From contig JAIRST010000068.1 of assembly GCA_031255325.1 (NCBI GenBank), forward strand, positions 1 to 5,650: a stretch of DNA of 5,650 bases, given 5' to 3'. A program made the position numbers and the translations under genes. The notes under the pieces were generated by a model, which saw only the letters and a list, made by a program, of their open reading frames with translations, had not been told where the DNA came from and made no database searches. This document shows positions 1 through 5,650 of the stretch, piece by piece. Positions within the stretch are counted from its first letter, which is position 1; each line of letters opens with the position of its first letter. Source of the DNA: Holosporales bacterium. GTDB taxonomy: Bacteria > Pseudomonadota > Alphaproteobacteria > UBA3830 > JAIRMZ01.

Positions 1-188
1 TCTTGTTGCTTGTCGGTTTGTTCACTTTTCTGAAAGGGATCCTTGACAAAAAGCATCGTTGGCCTTTGGTTGTCTATGCCGCATTGAGTATTGTCGTTAC
101 AGACCTCGCCGAACGAAGCCATTCTTCGTTCCTTTCGTGCTTATACGATCCCACCCTCATCCAACTCTCTTTCTTGCCTGGAAATTGA
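1..188 (+). CDS. C-terminal fragment of unrecognised protein, possibly membrane-associated (partial)
   Basis: One plus-strand frame is open from the left edge (first full codon at base 3) to a TGA at 186-188, giving about 61 residues; the other two plus frames close within the first 45 bases. The fragment begins with a hydrophobic run (LLVGLFTFLKGIL), a basic loop (DKKHR) and a second hydrophobic run (WPLVVYAALSIVVTDL), then a mixed tail. This would fit the end of a polytopic membrane protein, but I recognise no family, and 61 open codons is not strong proof of coding. It would converge on the FYDLN gene, whose stop lies 188 bases away. A perfect 8-bp inverted repeat lies inside it at 111-131, so the true gene could end differently or be broken. 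No internal start is proposed, because the gene would begin outside the window. Confidence 0.35.
   Translation, partial: LLLVGLFTFLKGILDKKHRWPLVVYAALSIVVTDLAERSHSSFLSCLYDPTLIQLSFLPGN
111..131. repeat. Short perfect inverted repeat (8-bp stem, 5-base loop)
   Basis: GAACGAAG at 111-118 and CTTCGTTC at 124-131 are exact reverse complements around the loop CCATT. On the plus strand it is followed by CTTTCGTGC, which is only mildly T-rich, so it is a poor match to a Rho-independent terminator. It lies inside the open frame at the left edge. A stem of this size is expected about once by chance in a window this long, so its function is doubtful. Confidence 0.3.
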
Positions 189-376
189 ACCCTATGGTTC
201 TTTAACTGCAGCCCCTATTCTCTTGACTTAATTCATGAGCGTACTTGGCAATACGCTTAACACCTTTCTTAATTACTATATGTACATACATGATAACAAT
301 TATCTATCTTTAATTGAAAACTCTCAGAAAACCTTATAGGATTGCAAATCTTAAGAACCTTACTTTTTAAGAACAA
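189..376. other. Convergent intergenic region, no gene seen
   Basis: This AT-rich stretch lies between the stop of the left-edge plus-strand frame and the stop of the minus-strand FYDLN gene, so one or two terminators would be expected here. Two weak hairpins are visible. One is GAACC-CTAT-GGTTC at 187-200, overlapping the upstream TGA and followed by TTT. The other is AGCGTA-8 bases-TACGCT at 238-257. Neither is followed by a clean T-tract. A direct repeat TTAAGAAC occurs near 351-374. No open frame with coding character is present. Confidence 0.5.
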
Positions 377-718
377 TTACTCTTCCTTCTCAAAGTCGTT
401 ATTATAGACGCCTGCAACATCTTCAACAACATTCCCCGAAAGATCTTCGGCATCTTCCAGAACGTCTTCTGTTGCAGGCTGTAAATCATCTAAACCCAGT
501 GCCGTTTCTATATTATCGATATCAATCTCTTTATCGAAGGGGGGTACTTCTTTAGGTTGTTCCCTAAGAACTCCTTTTGCCCGACATTTCAACAAGGCAT
601 CAGGATTGAATTCTACGCCACACTTTGGGCAAATAAGGGGATGCTTTTGCATATCATAAAAACGCGCTCCGCACTGTATACAAACATGCCGTTTTCCCCA
701 TTCAGGTTTCGCTACCAT
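377..718 (-). CDS. FYDLN acid domain protein (TIGR02300-type zinc-ribbon protein)
   Basis: A 113-residue protein of a small family typical of Alphaproteobacteria; its biochemical role is not established. The N-terminus carries a probable zinc ribbon with two CxxC pairs, C13/C16 (CIQC) and C30/C33 (CPKC). Between them is RFYDMQKHP, the counterpart of the family's signature RFYDLN-x-x-P, here with M-Q in place of L-N. The C-terminal half (about residues 55-113) is very acidic, with many D and E, as the family name implies. The ATG at 716-718 is supported by AGGAGA five bases upstream. The gene starts 22 bases after the nusG stop on the same strand and is probably co-transcribed with it. A zinc ribbon plus acidic tail could mean contact with nucleic acid or protein, but that is a guess. 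Family assignment is firm; function is unknown. Confidence 0.92.
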   Translation of the reverse strand: MVAKPEWGKRHVCIQCGARFYDMQKHPLICPKCGVEFNPDALLKCRAKGVLREQPKEVPPFDKEIDIDNIETALGLDDLQPATEDVLEDAEDLSGNVVEDVAGVYNNDFEKEE

Positions 719-723
719 GAATT

Positions 724-729
724 TCTCCT
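724..729 (-). promoter_or_regulatory. Ribosome binding site of the FYDLN gene
   Basis: AGGAGA on the minus strand sits five bases before the ATG at 718-716 and fixes the start of the FYDLN gene. It lies in the 22-base gap after nusG. Confidence 0.75.
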
Positions 730-740
730 ATTTTTAAATT

Positions 741-1274
741 TCAATTTTTACTAACCTGAGAGAAGAGAAGGTCGATATTAGTATATCTGCCGAAAATAGA
801 AATAGAGACTTTAAGTTTGGATTTGTCATTAGAAACTTCCTCAACAGTACCCTGGAAGGAAGCAAAAGGACCTTCTGTTACACGTACAAGCTCACCTACC
901 TGATATAACGCCCCTTGCTGTTCAGCGAGAGTTTTATCCGCCATGTTTTGCCGGATTCGTTCCACTTCACGAACAGAAATAGGAGAAGGTTTTCCATGCG
1001 ATCCTAATATCCCTCCAACTCGTGGAATCGACCGCATCATATACCAAATTTCGTTGGTGAGATCCATTTCAACGAGAAGGTATCCAGGAAAGTATTGCCG
1101 TTCGCGCACTACTTTAGCCCCTCGACAAAGCTCTGTTACCTCTTCAGAGGGAATAAGGATTTCTCCAATTTGGCCGTCAAAACCTTGCTCTACGGCTTTT
1201 TCTTTTATCTGCTCACGGACTTTTTTTTCAAATCCTCCATAGACATTAACAACATACCAACGTAACGATTGCAT
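741..1274 (-). CDS. nusG: Transcription termination/antitermination factor NusG
   Basis: NusG binds RNA polymerase, modulates pausing, assists Rho-dependent termination and can link transcription to translation. The 177-residue protein has the usual two domains. The NGN domain (about residues 4-115) contains RWYVVNVYGGFEKKV and the conserved FPGYLLVEMDL at 62-72. The C-terminal KOW domain (about 122-177) contains VGELVRVTEGPFASFQGTV and a typical SIFGR. The usual TPVEL near the end reads TNIDL, a mild variation. I chose the ATG at 1272-1274 because GGGGA lies seven bases upstream. A GTG at 1278-1280, overlapping the secE stop as GTGA and adding two residues, is possible but sits too close to that GGGGA. 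The gene follows secE by two bases, implying translational coupling. Length and motifs are normal for the family. Confidence 0.97.
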   Translation of the reverse strand: MQSLRWYVVNVYGGFEKKVREQIKEKAVEQGFDGQIGEILIPSEEVTELCRGAKVVRERQYFPGYLLVEMDLTNEIWYMMRSIPRVGGILGSHGKPSPISVREVERIRQNMADKTLAEQQGALYQVGELVRVTEGPFASFQGTVEEVSNDKSKLKVSISIFGRYTNIDLLFSQVSKN

Positions 1275-1276
1275 TT

Positions 1277-1459
1277 TCACATCCCCAAAAGCTTTTTAAA
1301 GGTAGTGAATATAATTGTATCCGTCAGGATAAAATAAATGGCTGCTCCAAAGACAAACACCACCACAGAAACCGTCGTCCACAGCGTCTCTTCTCGTTTA
1401 GGCCACACAACTTTCCCTACCTCAGATCGCACACTCCCTATAAATTCTCCTATATTCAT
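1277..1459 (-). CDS. secE: Preprotein translocase subunit SecE
   Basis: SecE is the small clamp subunit of the SecYEG protein-export channel in the inner membrane. The 60-residue product is the short single-span form common in many bacteria. An amphipathic N-terminal segment carries the conserved signature RSEVGKVVWPKREET (11-25), followed by one membrane helix (about 27-46, rich in V, F and I). I chose the ATG at 1457-1459, where the family-like sequence MNIGEF begins. A purine-rich AGAGGAAGAG lies 9-12 bases upstream, a somewhat long spacing. A TTG at 1499-1501 would add 14 basic residues but has no ribosome site and no family support. The gene lies 47 bases after mipZ and two bases before nusG, in the same direction. 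Confidence 0.95.
   Translation of the reverse strand: MNIGEFIGSVRSEVGKVVWPKREETLWTTVSVVVFVFGAAIYFILTDTIIFTTFKKLLGM
1282..1286 (-). promoter_or_regulatory. Ribosome binding site deciding the nusG start
   Basis: GGGGA on the minus strand lies within the last codons of secE. It is seven bases before the nusG ATG at 1274 but only one base before the alternative GTG at 1280, so the spacing favours the ATG. It also places nusG translation under possible coupling to secE. Confidence 0.5.
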
Positions 1460-1506
1460 TCTTGTGGCTCTTCCTCTTTTTTTAAACCTGATCCATTCCA
1501 ATATTT

Positions 1507-2319
1507 CTATACTGTTTTCACAGTATCCCGTTGAATTTGTATGGTACCAATAAGACTCTTCAGCTCCTGACGTGCCGCAATATGGGAAAGTTTTAACGAC
1601 ATCTCCATTCGCTCGAGATCTAAAAGTGTTAGACCCGAAAGAAAAAGTTCCTTGAAAACAACACGTTCACAAAAGCCTTCTCCTATACGAAATCCAATAC
1701 GTTTAGAAAGTGCTCGTAAAATCCTTTCCATTTCTCCTTTATTGCGTGCATTAATCGTTGTCAACCGGTTTCTTAAAACAATCCAATCAATAGATCCACG
1801 ATCACGACTCGCACGTTTTTTGCGTTGTTCCCATACCATTTCAGCATACACACTAGGACGCAAAATATCCATGGAAGCCCCATCTACGCGCACTAGCATA
1901 TCCAAATCGACAAAACTATCATTTAAGGGGGTAATAAGGGTGTCTGCCCGCATATGCACTGCTGTAGAAAGGGACGTATTATTGCCTGGTGTATCCGCGA
2001 CAATCACATCACAGGAAGAAAGCTTCATAAAAACCTCTTCAACGGCATGATCATCTTGCTCCGATGCTTTCAAACGGCTTGTTTCTTCTGAGGAGAAAAG
2101 AGAGTGATGTTCTGGCATTAAAAGAGTTTTACCCGAGGATTTCTTTGTTTGTAGTCGGTTTTCCATGTATCGGGTGAGTGTTCCTTGTCGCGCATCAACA
2201 TCGATGCTGCCGACCTTATATCCCGCTTCAAGGTAAGAGGAAATCAAATGCATAGAAACCGTAGATTTCCCCGTTCCTCCCTTCTCATTGCCAAGAACAA
2301 TGACATGTGGTTTTGTCAC
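1507..2319 (-). CDS. mipZ: MipZ-type division-plane positioning ATPase (ParA/MinD superfamily)
   Basis: MipZ forms ATP-dependent dimers on the nucleoid, is organised by ParB near the origins, and blocks FtsZ assembly away from midcell. The 270-residue product begins with a ParA-like beta strand and deviant Walker A motif (NEKGGTGKST, 11-20). It continues with IDVDARQGTLTRYMENR (39-55) and a Walker B/switch II region DVIVADTPGNNTSLS (104-118). Then come ADTLITPLNDSFVDLD (125-140) and WIVLRNRL; this combination is characteristic of MipZ rather than ParA or MinD. I chose the GTG at 2317-2319: GGGA lies eight bases upstream, and K13, G14 and D42 then match the numbering I recall for functional residues of Caulobacter MipZ. 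A TTG at 2374-2376 would add 19 residues but has no ribosome site. The C-terminal third is less conserved. It is the first gene of the apparent mipZ-secE-nusG-FYDLN transcript. Confidence 0.88.
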   Translation of the reverse strand: MTKPHVIVLGNEKGGTGKSTVSMHLISSYLEAGYKVGSIDVDARQGTLTRYMENRLQTKKSSGKTLLMPEHHSLFSSEETSRLKASEQDDHAVEEVFMKLSSCDVIVADTPGNNTSLSTAVHMRADTLITPLNDSFVDLDMLVRVDGASMDILRPSVYAEMVWEQRKKRASRDRGSIDWIVLRNRLTTINARNKGEMERILRALSKRIGFRIGEGFCERVVFKELFLSGLTLLDLERMEMSLKLSHIAARQELKSLIGTIQIQRDTVKTV

Positions 2320-2592
2320 GCTGCGTTTCCCAATAGAATCTGATGTTAGGTTAATTTTTAATGCTTCAGAAAGCAAGCGGATACAACAGAGGCTTTATGT
2401 GCGCATGTGTACACCTAAGTGAGGGCTTTTATCTGACCTCGCAATACTTCCTTTTCCTATCTCAACTCCATGGCATGATACTACCTCTATTTTATGAGTC
2501 CTGTCCTGTCGTTTTTCTTCTAACCGTGTGTTTCGATAAGGGGGTGAAGTATATAGAGGAAGCGTCTTGCTGCCTTGTTTTTTATAAAACGT
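2320..2592. other. Upstream region of the mipZ-secE-nusG cluster, no convincing gene
   Basis: This region should hold the promoter of the minus-strand cluster, but I see no good -35/-10 pair. An 8-bp perfect palindrome, GTGTACAC, lies at 2407-2414, about 90 bases before the mipZ start; it could be an operator or chance. A plus-strand frame runs open from 2361 to a TAA at 2604-2606, but it begins inside the possible 5' end of mipZ, has no ribosome site, and is rich in Cys, Phe and Leu. It has the same phase as the first coding-like segment of the decayed gene to its right, so part of it may be a remnant of that gene's 5' end. Confidence 0.4.
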
Positions 2593-3161
2593 ATGACAAA
2601 TGGTAATGTAGTCAGTTTATCTCAATTGCTGAGCGATTTGCTTCTTTGAGACGGAACTTTCCTGCTGTACAAAGGCTGTTGCATGAATTGAAAGAATGGG
2701 AGAGAAATATTTGAACTGATACCTATATCGGGTTTTAGAGGGACTGAAGGAAAATTTTTAAAAGTGCAAAGATATACTATTTTTGAGTAGTAACGGAGTT
2801 TTTGCATTTGGTGAAATGAAAACAGATAACGAAGGACGTAAAATTTATATAGTTGTCAATTCCTAAATGGCTTTACAAAGAATCGGGGAAGGATTATGAA
2901 TCAAAATTTTCAAAAGAGAATCCGGTTTTTGTAAGTATTTAATTAGACAGTTTAGAAGATGAATATAATCCATGAATATGGCAGTCATAGCAGTTTATCT
3001 GCAACAGAAGTTCCTGTTTTTAGACAATTTGAAAATACAATTACAAAAATGTGGCAACTAGAGCATAATAGATCTATGCACAATCATAATAGATGGTCAG
3101 CGATAAATGGAGAGTTTTCTTAAAAAAATGGAGGGCAATAAAACAGTATGAGACAAATTAG
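2593..3161 (+). pseudogene. Probable decayed protein-coding gene with several frameshifts and stops, family unrecognised
   Basis: No long frame is open here, but the plus strand gives a chain of protein-like, charged segments that hop between frames. The first is SQFISIAERFASLRR and following residues, to HELKEWERNI (2607-2711, TGA). Next is KDILFLSSNGVFAFGEMKTD and following residues, to IYIVVNS (2762-2863, TAA). Then KWLYKESGKDYESKF and following residues, to NPVFVSI (2865-2939, TAA), and LDSLEDEYNP in the same frame (2943-2972, TGA). The next is a 54-residue ATG frame at 2959-3123 containing HEYGSHSSLSATEVPVFRQF and EHNRSMHNHNRW. Last is SDKWRVFLKKWRAIKQYETN (3099-3158, TAG). Joined, they would make about 180 residues. 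The 5' limit is uncertain: an ATG at 2593 and an open frame to its left both exist. The region is visibly AT-richer than its neighbours. It converges on the binding-protein gene, with stops 38 bases apart. Alternatives are pure noise, or a single short real gene at 2959-3123. I recognise no family. Confidence 0.5.
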
Positions 3162-3199
3162 TTATATAAGAATGATTTTATGTATTTAATGCTGAAACT

Positions 3200-4531
3200 C
3201 TATTCAGCTGATTCCACCTTTATTTCCTCTTTCTTTAAAGCACGTTTCTGAAAAATAGCTATTTCTTTTGAAAGTCTCTCCACTGCTTCTTGAGGTGGAA
3301 TTTTCTTTAGCAACACATCCTGTGCCAAGTTGGAAATGATTGTACTTACTTGTGGATAAAACCGTCCTAAATAAGCTGCTGGACGAAGAACAACTGTTTG
3401 CAAAGCTTGAAAAACTTCTTCAAAGAAAGGATTTTTGGCGAGGACGTCTGGATCTTTATAAAGAGCCATAATCGTTGGACAATAAGAGGATTGAATAGCC
3501 CGCTTCTGTTGCTCTTCTGCACGTGTTAACCAACGCACTAAATCAATAGCCGCTGCTTGATTTTTAGAATATTTCGAGACACAAAGTCCCCATCCACCAA
3601 GAACACTTGTAGGTTTTCCGCTCTCCCCCCCCTTAGGAAGAACCATAATTCCAACTTTCCCAATGACAGGGGATCCTTCAGAATGTACTAACGCCCACAT
3701 ATAAGGCCAATTATGCGCAAAAACGGCATCGCCTAACTGGAATACACCTCGTACTTCTTCCTCGGTATAAGTCAAAATTCCAACAGGAGAAATAGTGGAT
3801 AGAAGCTTTGAGCAAAATGTAAAAGCTTCCCTCGCACCAGTATTTTCTGTTGCATTGGGATTGATAATCTCTCCCCCAAAGGCATCTATCCATTCTACAA
3901 CATGGCACGTCAGCCCTTCATAAGATTTTCCGCGAAACACGTATCCCAATAAACGTTCGTTTCCTGCGGCATGTTCCGCATCTTGAATTTTTTGGGCAAT
4001 ACGCGCGAGCTCTTCCCAAGAAGTTGGCGGTCGCTCCCCATATTTTTCAAGTAAATCTTTACGATAAAATAGAAGGTCTACGTCTGTATACCATGGAATA
4101 GCGACAAGATCATTGCCAATGATATTATTTTTGATGGTAGCGGGAAAATGCTCTGACAATTCAGTTTTTGAAAAATACCTATTCAACGGAACGACATGGA
4201 CATGTAAAAAAGACGACCATGTCACATCCGCTTGAAAAACATCGACATCTGAAGATTGCGTACTTAAAAGCTGCTGCGTTAAGGCGTAAGATTCACTGCT
4301 ACTTTGTGGAAGAGGAATGATCTCAACGGTGTTGCCTGTTTTCTTTTCCCACTCTTGCACAGCATTTTTACAGAGTTCCAGCTCCTGTCCTTTAGCTCGA
4401 CAGGTCATTTTCAAAGAAATACTTGCCGATAGTTGAGGCGTAGGAGCACCTCCAGTGGTTGGTTCCTCGATTGCTATTGTACTCTGTATCATAAAAAACA
4501 GTCCTAGAATGCCTGCTAAGATCCTATGCAT
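3200..4531 (-). CDS. Sugar-type ABC transporter extracellular substrate-binding protein (family 1)
   Basis: A 443-residue exported solute-binding protein of the maltose/trehalose-binding class (similar in style to ThuE/LpqY-type proteins), expected to capture a sugar in the periplasm and deliver it to an ABC permease. Residues 1-20 form a signal peptide (MHRILAG, a hydrophobic core, then STIA) with likely cleavage after A20; there is no lipobox cysteine. Family-typical segments are VDVFQADVTWSSFL (96-109), DLVAIPWYTDVDLLFYRKDL (141-160), PPTSWEEL (168-175), GKSYEGLTCHVVEWIDAFGG (201-220), VLGGWGLCVSKYSKN (310-324), and a C-terminal RPAAYLGRFYPQVSTII. The ATG at 4529-4531 has an excellent TAAGGAGG four bases upstream. 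It follows aspS by 50 bases, so it may be expressed with it. No permease or ATPase gene lies beside it in the window. The fold is firm; the substrate is not determinable here. Confidence 0.9.
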   Translation of the reverse strand: MHRILAGILGLFFMIQSTIAIEEPTTGGAPTPQLSASISLKMTCRAKGQELELCKNAVQEWEKKTGNTVEIIPLPQSSSESYALTQQLLSTQSSDVDVFQADVTWSSFLHVHVVPLNRYFSKTELSEHFPATIKNNIIGNDLVAIPWYTDVDLLFYRKDLLEKYGERPPTSWEELARIAQKIQDAEHAAGNERLLGYVFRGKSYEGLTCHVVEWIDAFGGEIINPNATENTGAREAFTFCSKLLSTISPVGILTYTEEEVRGVFQLGDAVFAHNWPYMWALVHSEGSPVIGKVGIMVLPKGGESGKPTSVLGGWGLCVSKYSKNQAAAIDLVRWLTRAEEQQKRAIQSSYCPTIMALYKDPDVLAKNPFFEEVFQALQTVVLRPAAYLGRFYPQVSTIISNLAQDVLLKKIPPQEAVERLSKEIAIFQKRALKKEEIKVESAE

Positions 4532-4535
4532 TGTT

Positions 4536-4543
4536 CCTCCTTA
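4536..4543 (-). promoter_or_regulatory. Strong ribosome binding site of the substrate-binding protein gene
   Basis: TAAGGAGG on the minus strand is a near-perfect Shine-Dalgarno sequence four bases before the ATG at 4531-4529. It is the strongest in the window and suggests high translation, as is usual for abundant binding proteins. The 50-base gap after aspS holds no obvious terminator or promoter. Confidence 0.85.
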
Positions 4544-4581
4544 GACCTATTTAAAAACTTTATGGTACGCATTTCTTTGCT

Positions 4582-5650
4582 CTATTTTTTGTTGCAGCTT
4601 GTAATCGGCTTACGTACGCAAAGATAAAGCTCTTTTAAATGCGTTTTTGAAATCTCTGCAGGAGCACCCATCATCAGATCTTCCGCTTGCTGATTTAACG
4701 GGAATGCTGTGACCTCACGTAAGTTCGATGCTCCACACAAAAGCATTACAATACGGTCAATCCCAGGGGCACATCCCCCATGAGGAGGAGCTCCGTATTG
4801 GAAGGCGCGCAACATTCCTCCAAAACGGGCTGTTACTTCTTCTTTTGAATACCCAGCAATTTCAAAAGCTTTAAACATCACTTCAGGTAAATAATTACGC
4901 AGAGCTCCACTGGAAAGTTCTACGCCATTACAGGCAATATCGTATTGATACGCCTTGATCGTTAAAGGGTCTTTCTTTTCTAATGCTTCAAGTCCTCCTT
5001 GTGGCATAGAAAAGGGATTGTGGCTAAAGATAATTTTTCCTGTTTGTTCATCTTGCTCATACATCGGAAAATCGATAATCCAGCAGAAACGAAACGCTCT
5101 TTCTTCAATCAGAGTGAAGGCCTCTCCAAGCTTTTTCCGAACAAGCCCGGCTCGCTTTGGAGCTTCTTTAGGGGTATCACACACAAAAAATACTACTCCG
5201 TCTTTTAAAAGATTCGTTTGCTTCCGGATACGCGCTTGTTCCTCTGCTGTTAAAAATTTCGCCACCGGTCCTTTTGCTTCAGAACCCGAAAAGATGATGT
5301 AAGCGAGTCCTCCCATACTTTCCGATCGCGCCCAGTCGTTCAGTTGATCGAAAAAGCGCCGCGCATAAATATCTGGAGCACAAGCAACACCAATAGCACG
5401 CACGATAGAACCATTGGCGATAGACTTTGCAAAAAGCACAAATCGAGCCTTTTCAAAAACATCGGTAACATCAACAATCTTTAAAGGATTCCTTAAGTCT
5501 GGCTTGTCCGACCCATAGGTATATATAGCTTCATCGTAAGTGATACGTGGAAAGGGAATATCCGATACTACATGCCCTTGACCGAATTTTTCAAAAGTAC
5601 ACTTTAAAACCGGTTCTAAGACAGCAAAAATATCCTCTTGTGTTGCAAAA
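4582..5650 (-). CDS. aspS: Aspartyl-tRNA synthetase, C-terminal about 356 residues (5' end outside the window)
   Basis: AspRS attaches aspartate to tRNA-Asp in the cytoplasm. The frame is open to the right edge, so the N-terminal anticodon-binding domain and motif 1 are missing only because of the window boundary. The visible part starts in the class II core (ATQEDIFAVLEPV, then IPFPRITYDEA and YGSDKPDLRNP). It continues through the bacterial GAD insertion domain (about 5140-5480) and returns to the core with FSHNPFSMPQGG and YDIACNGVELSSGALRN. Motif 3 follows, as PPHGGCAPGIDRIVMLL, then FPLNQQAEDLMMGAP. The spellings SSGALRN and NLREVTAFPLNQQAEDLMMGAP resemble alphaproteobacterial enzymes. 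A GTG at 5437-5439 is an internal valine, because conserved AspRS sequence continues upstream. The enzyme may also charge tRNA-Asn if the organism uses GatCAB amidation; this cannot be decided here. The binding-protein gene follows 50 bases downstream. Confidence 0.97.
   Translation of the reverse strand, partial: FATQEDIFAVLEPVLKCTFEKFGQGHVVSDIPFPRITYDEAIYTYGSDKPDLRNPLKIVDVTDVFEKARFVLFAKSIANGSIVRAIGVACAPDIYARRFFDQLNDWARSESMGGLAYIIFSGSEAKGPVAKFLTAEEQARIRKQTNLLKDGVVFFVCDTPKEAPKRAGLVRKKLGEAFTLIEERAFRFCWIIDFPMYEQDEQTGKIIFSHNPFSMPQGGLEALEKKDPLTIKAYQYDIACNGVELSSGALRNYLPEVMFKAFEIAGYSKEEVTARFGGMLRAFQYGAPPHGGCAPGIDRIVMLLCGASNLREVTAFPLNQQAEDLMMGAPAEISKTHLKELYLCVRKPITSCNKK

Noticed and set aside
410..479. 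9-bp perfect inverted repeat GCCTGCAAC/GTTGCAGGC, with a smaller CCGAA/TTCGG stem at 436-450 nested inside
   Set aside because: It lies within the FYDLN coding sequence with a 52-base spacer. An inverted repeat of this length and spacing is expected about once by chance in a window of this size.
1652..2050. Plus-strand open frame of 132 codons
   Set aside because: It is fully antisense to the conserved mipZ coding sequence and shows only the Ser/Thr/Arg-rich composition typical of a shadow frame.
2567..2588. TTGCTG and TATAAA as a plus-strand promoter for the decayed gene
   Set aside because: The spacing between the two boxes is only about 10 bases, too short for a sigma-70 promoter.
2361..2606. 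Plus-strand open frame of 81 codons
   Set aside because: It begins inside the possible 5' end of mipZ on the opposite strand, has no ribosome site, and has an odd Cys/Phe/Leu-rich composition. At most its last part is a remnant of the decayed gene to its right.
2622..2807. Minus-strand open frame of 61 codons
   Set aside because: It lies opposite the more protein-like plus-strand segments, has no recognisable motif, and is best explained as their antisense shadow.
3121..3130. A/T run possibly acting as a terminator for the binding-protein gene on the minus strand
   Set aside because: No GC-rich stem precedes the T-run on the minus strand, and it is about 70 bases past the stop codon.
4955..5302. 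Plus-strand open frame of 115 codons
   Set aside because: It is fully antisense to aspS, whose motifs are unmistakable on the other strand.
5437..5439. GTG as the start of aspS
   Set aside because: Conserved AspRS sequence (PRITYDEA, YGSDKPDLRNP, TQEDIFAVLEPV) continues in the same frame to the window edge, so this GTG encodes an internal valine.

Overview
The window looks like an ordinary chromosomal stretch from an alphaproteobacterium of fairly low GC content. This rests on three things: a MipZ-type division-site ATPase, a small FYDLN-acid zinc-ribbon protein, and an AspRS with alphaproteobacterial motif spellings (ELSSGALRN, PPHGGCAPGIDRIVMLL). A possible decayed gene and split-up conserved gene neighbourhoods would fit a reduced, perhaps host-associated genome such as Holosporales or Rickettsiales-like lineages. 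That placement is inference only.

Layout. Positions 1-188 (+) hold the tail of an unrecognised, possibly membrane-associated protein. It converges on a minus-strand cluster that reads, from its 5' end, mipZ (2319-1507), secE (1459-1277), nusG (1274-741) and the FYDLN gene (718-377). The gaps in this cluster are short (47, 2 and 22 bases), so it is probably one transcript. Positions 2320-2592 are the upstream region of this cluster, with no convincing gene. Positions 2593-3161 (+) are AT-rich and contain coding-like peptides that jump between reading frames and are broken by stops, best read as a decaying gene of unknown family. The right side is a second minus-strand pair: aspS (4582 to beyond the window edge) followed after 50 bases by a secreted sugar-type ABC substrate-binding protein (4531-3200) with a very strong Shine-Dalgarno sequence.

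How the genes relate. SecE is a core subunit of the SecYEG translocon and NusG a transcription elongation factor; the pair is widely conserved. Here it is flanked by mipZ and the FYDLN gene, and no rplK follows. The binding protein has no permease or ATPase gene in the part of its neighbourhood that is visible.

I found no CRISPR array, tRNA, rRNA, insertion sequence or clear new system. The most useful leads are the decaying gene at 2593-3161 and the unusual neighbours of secE-nusG.
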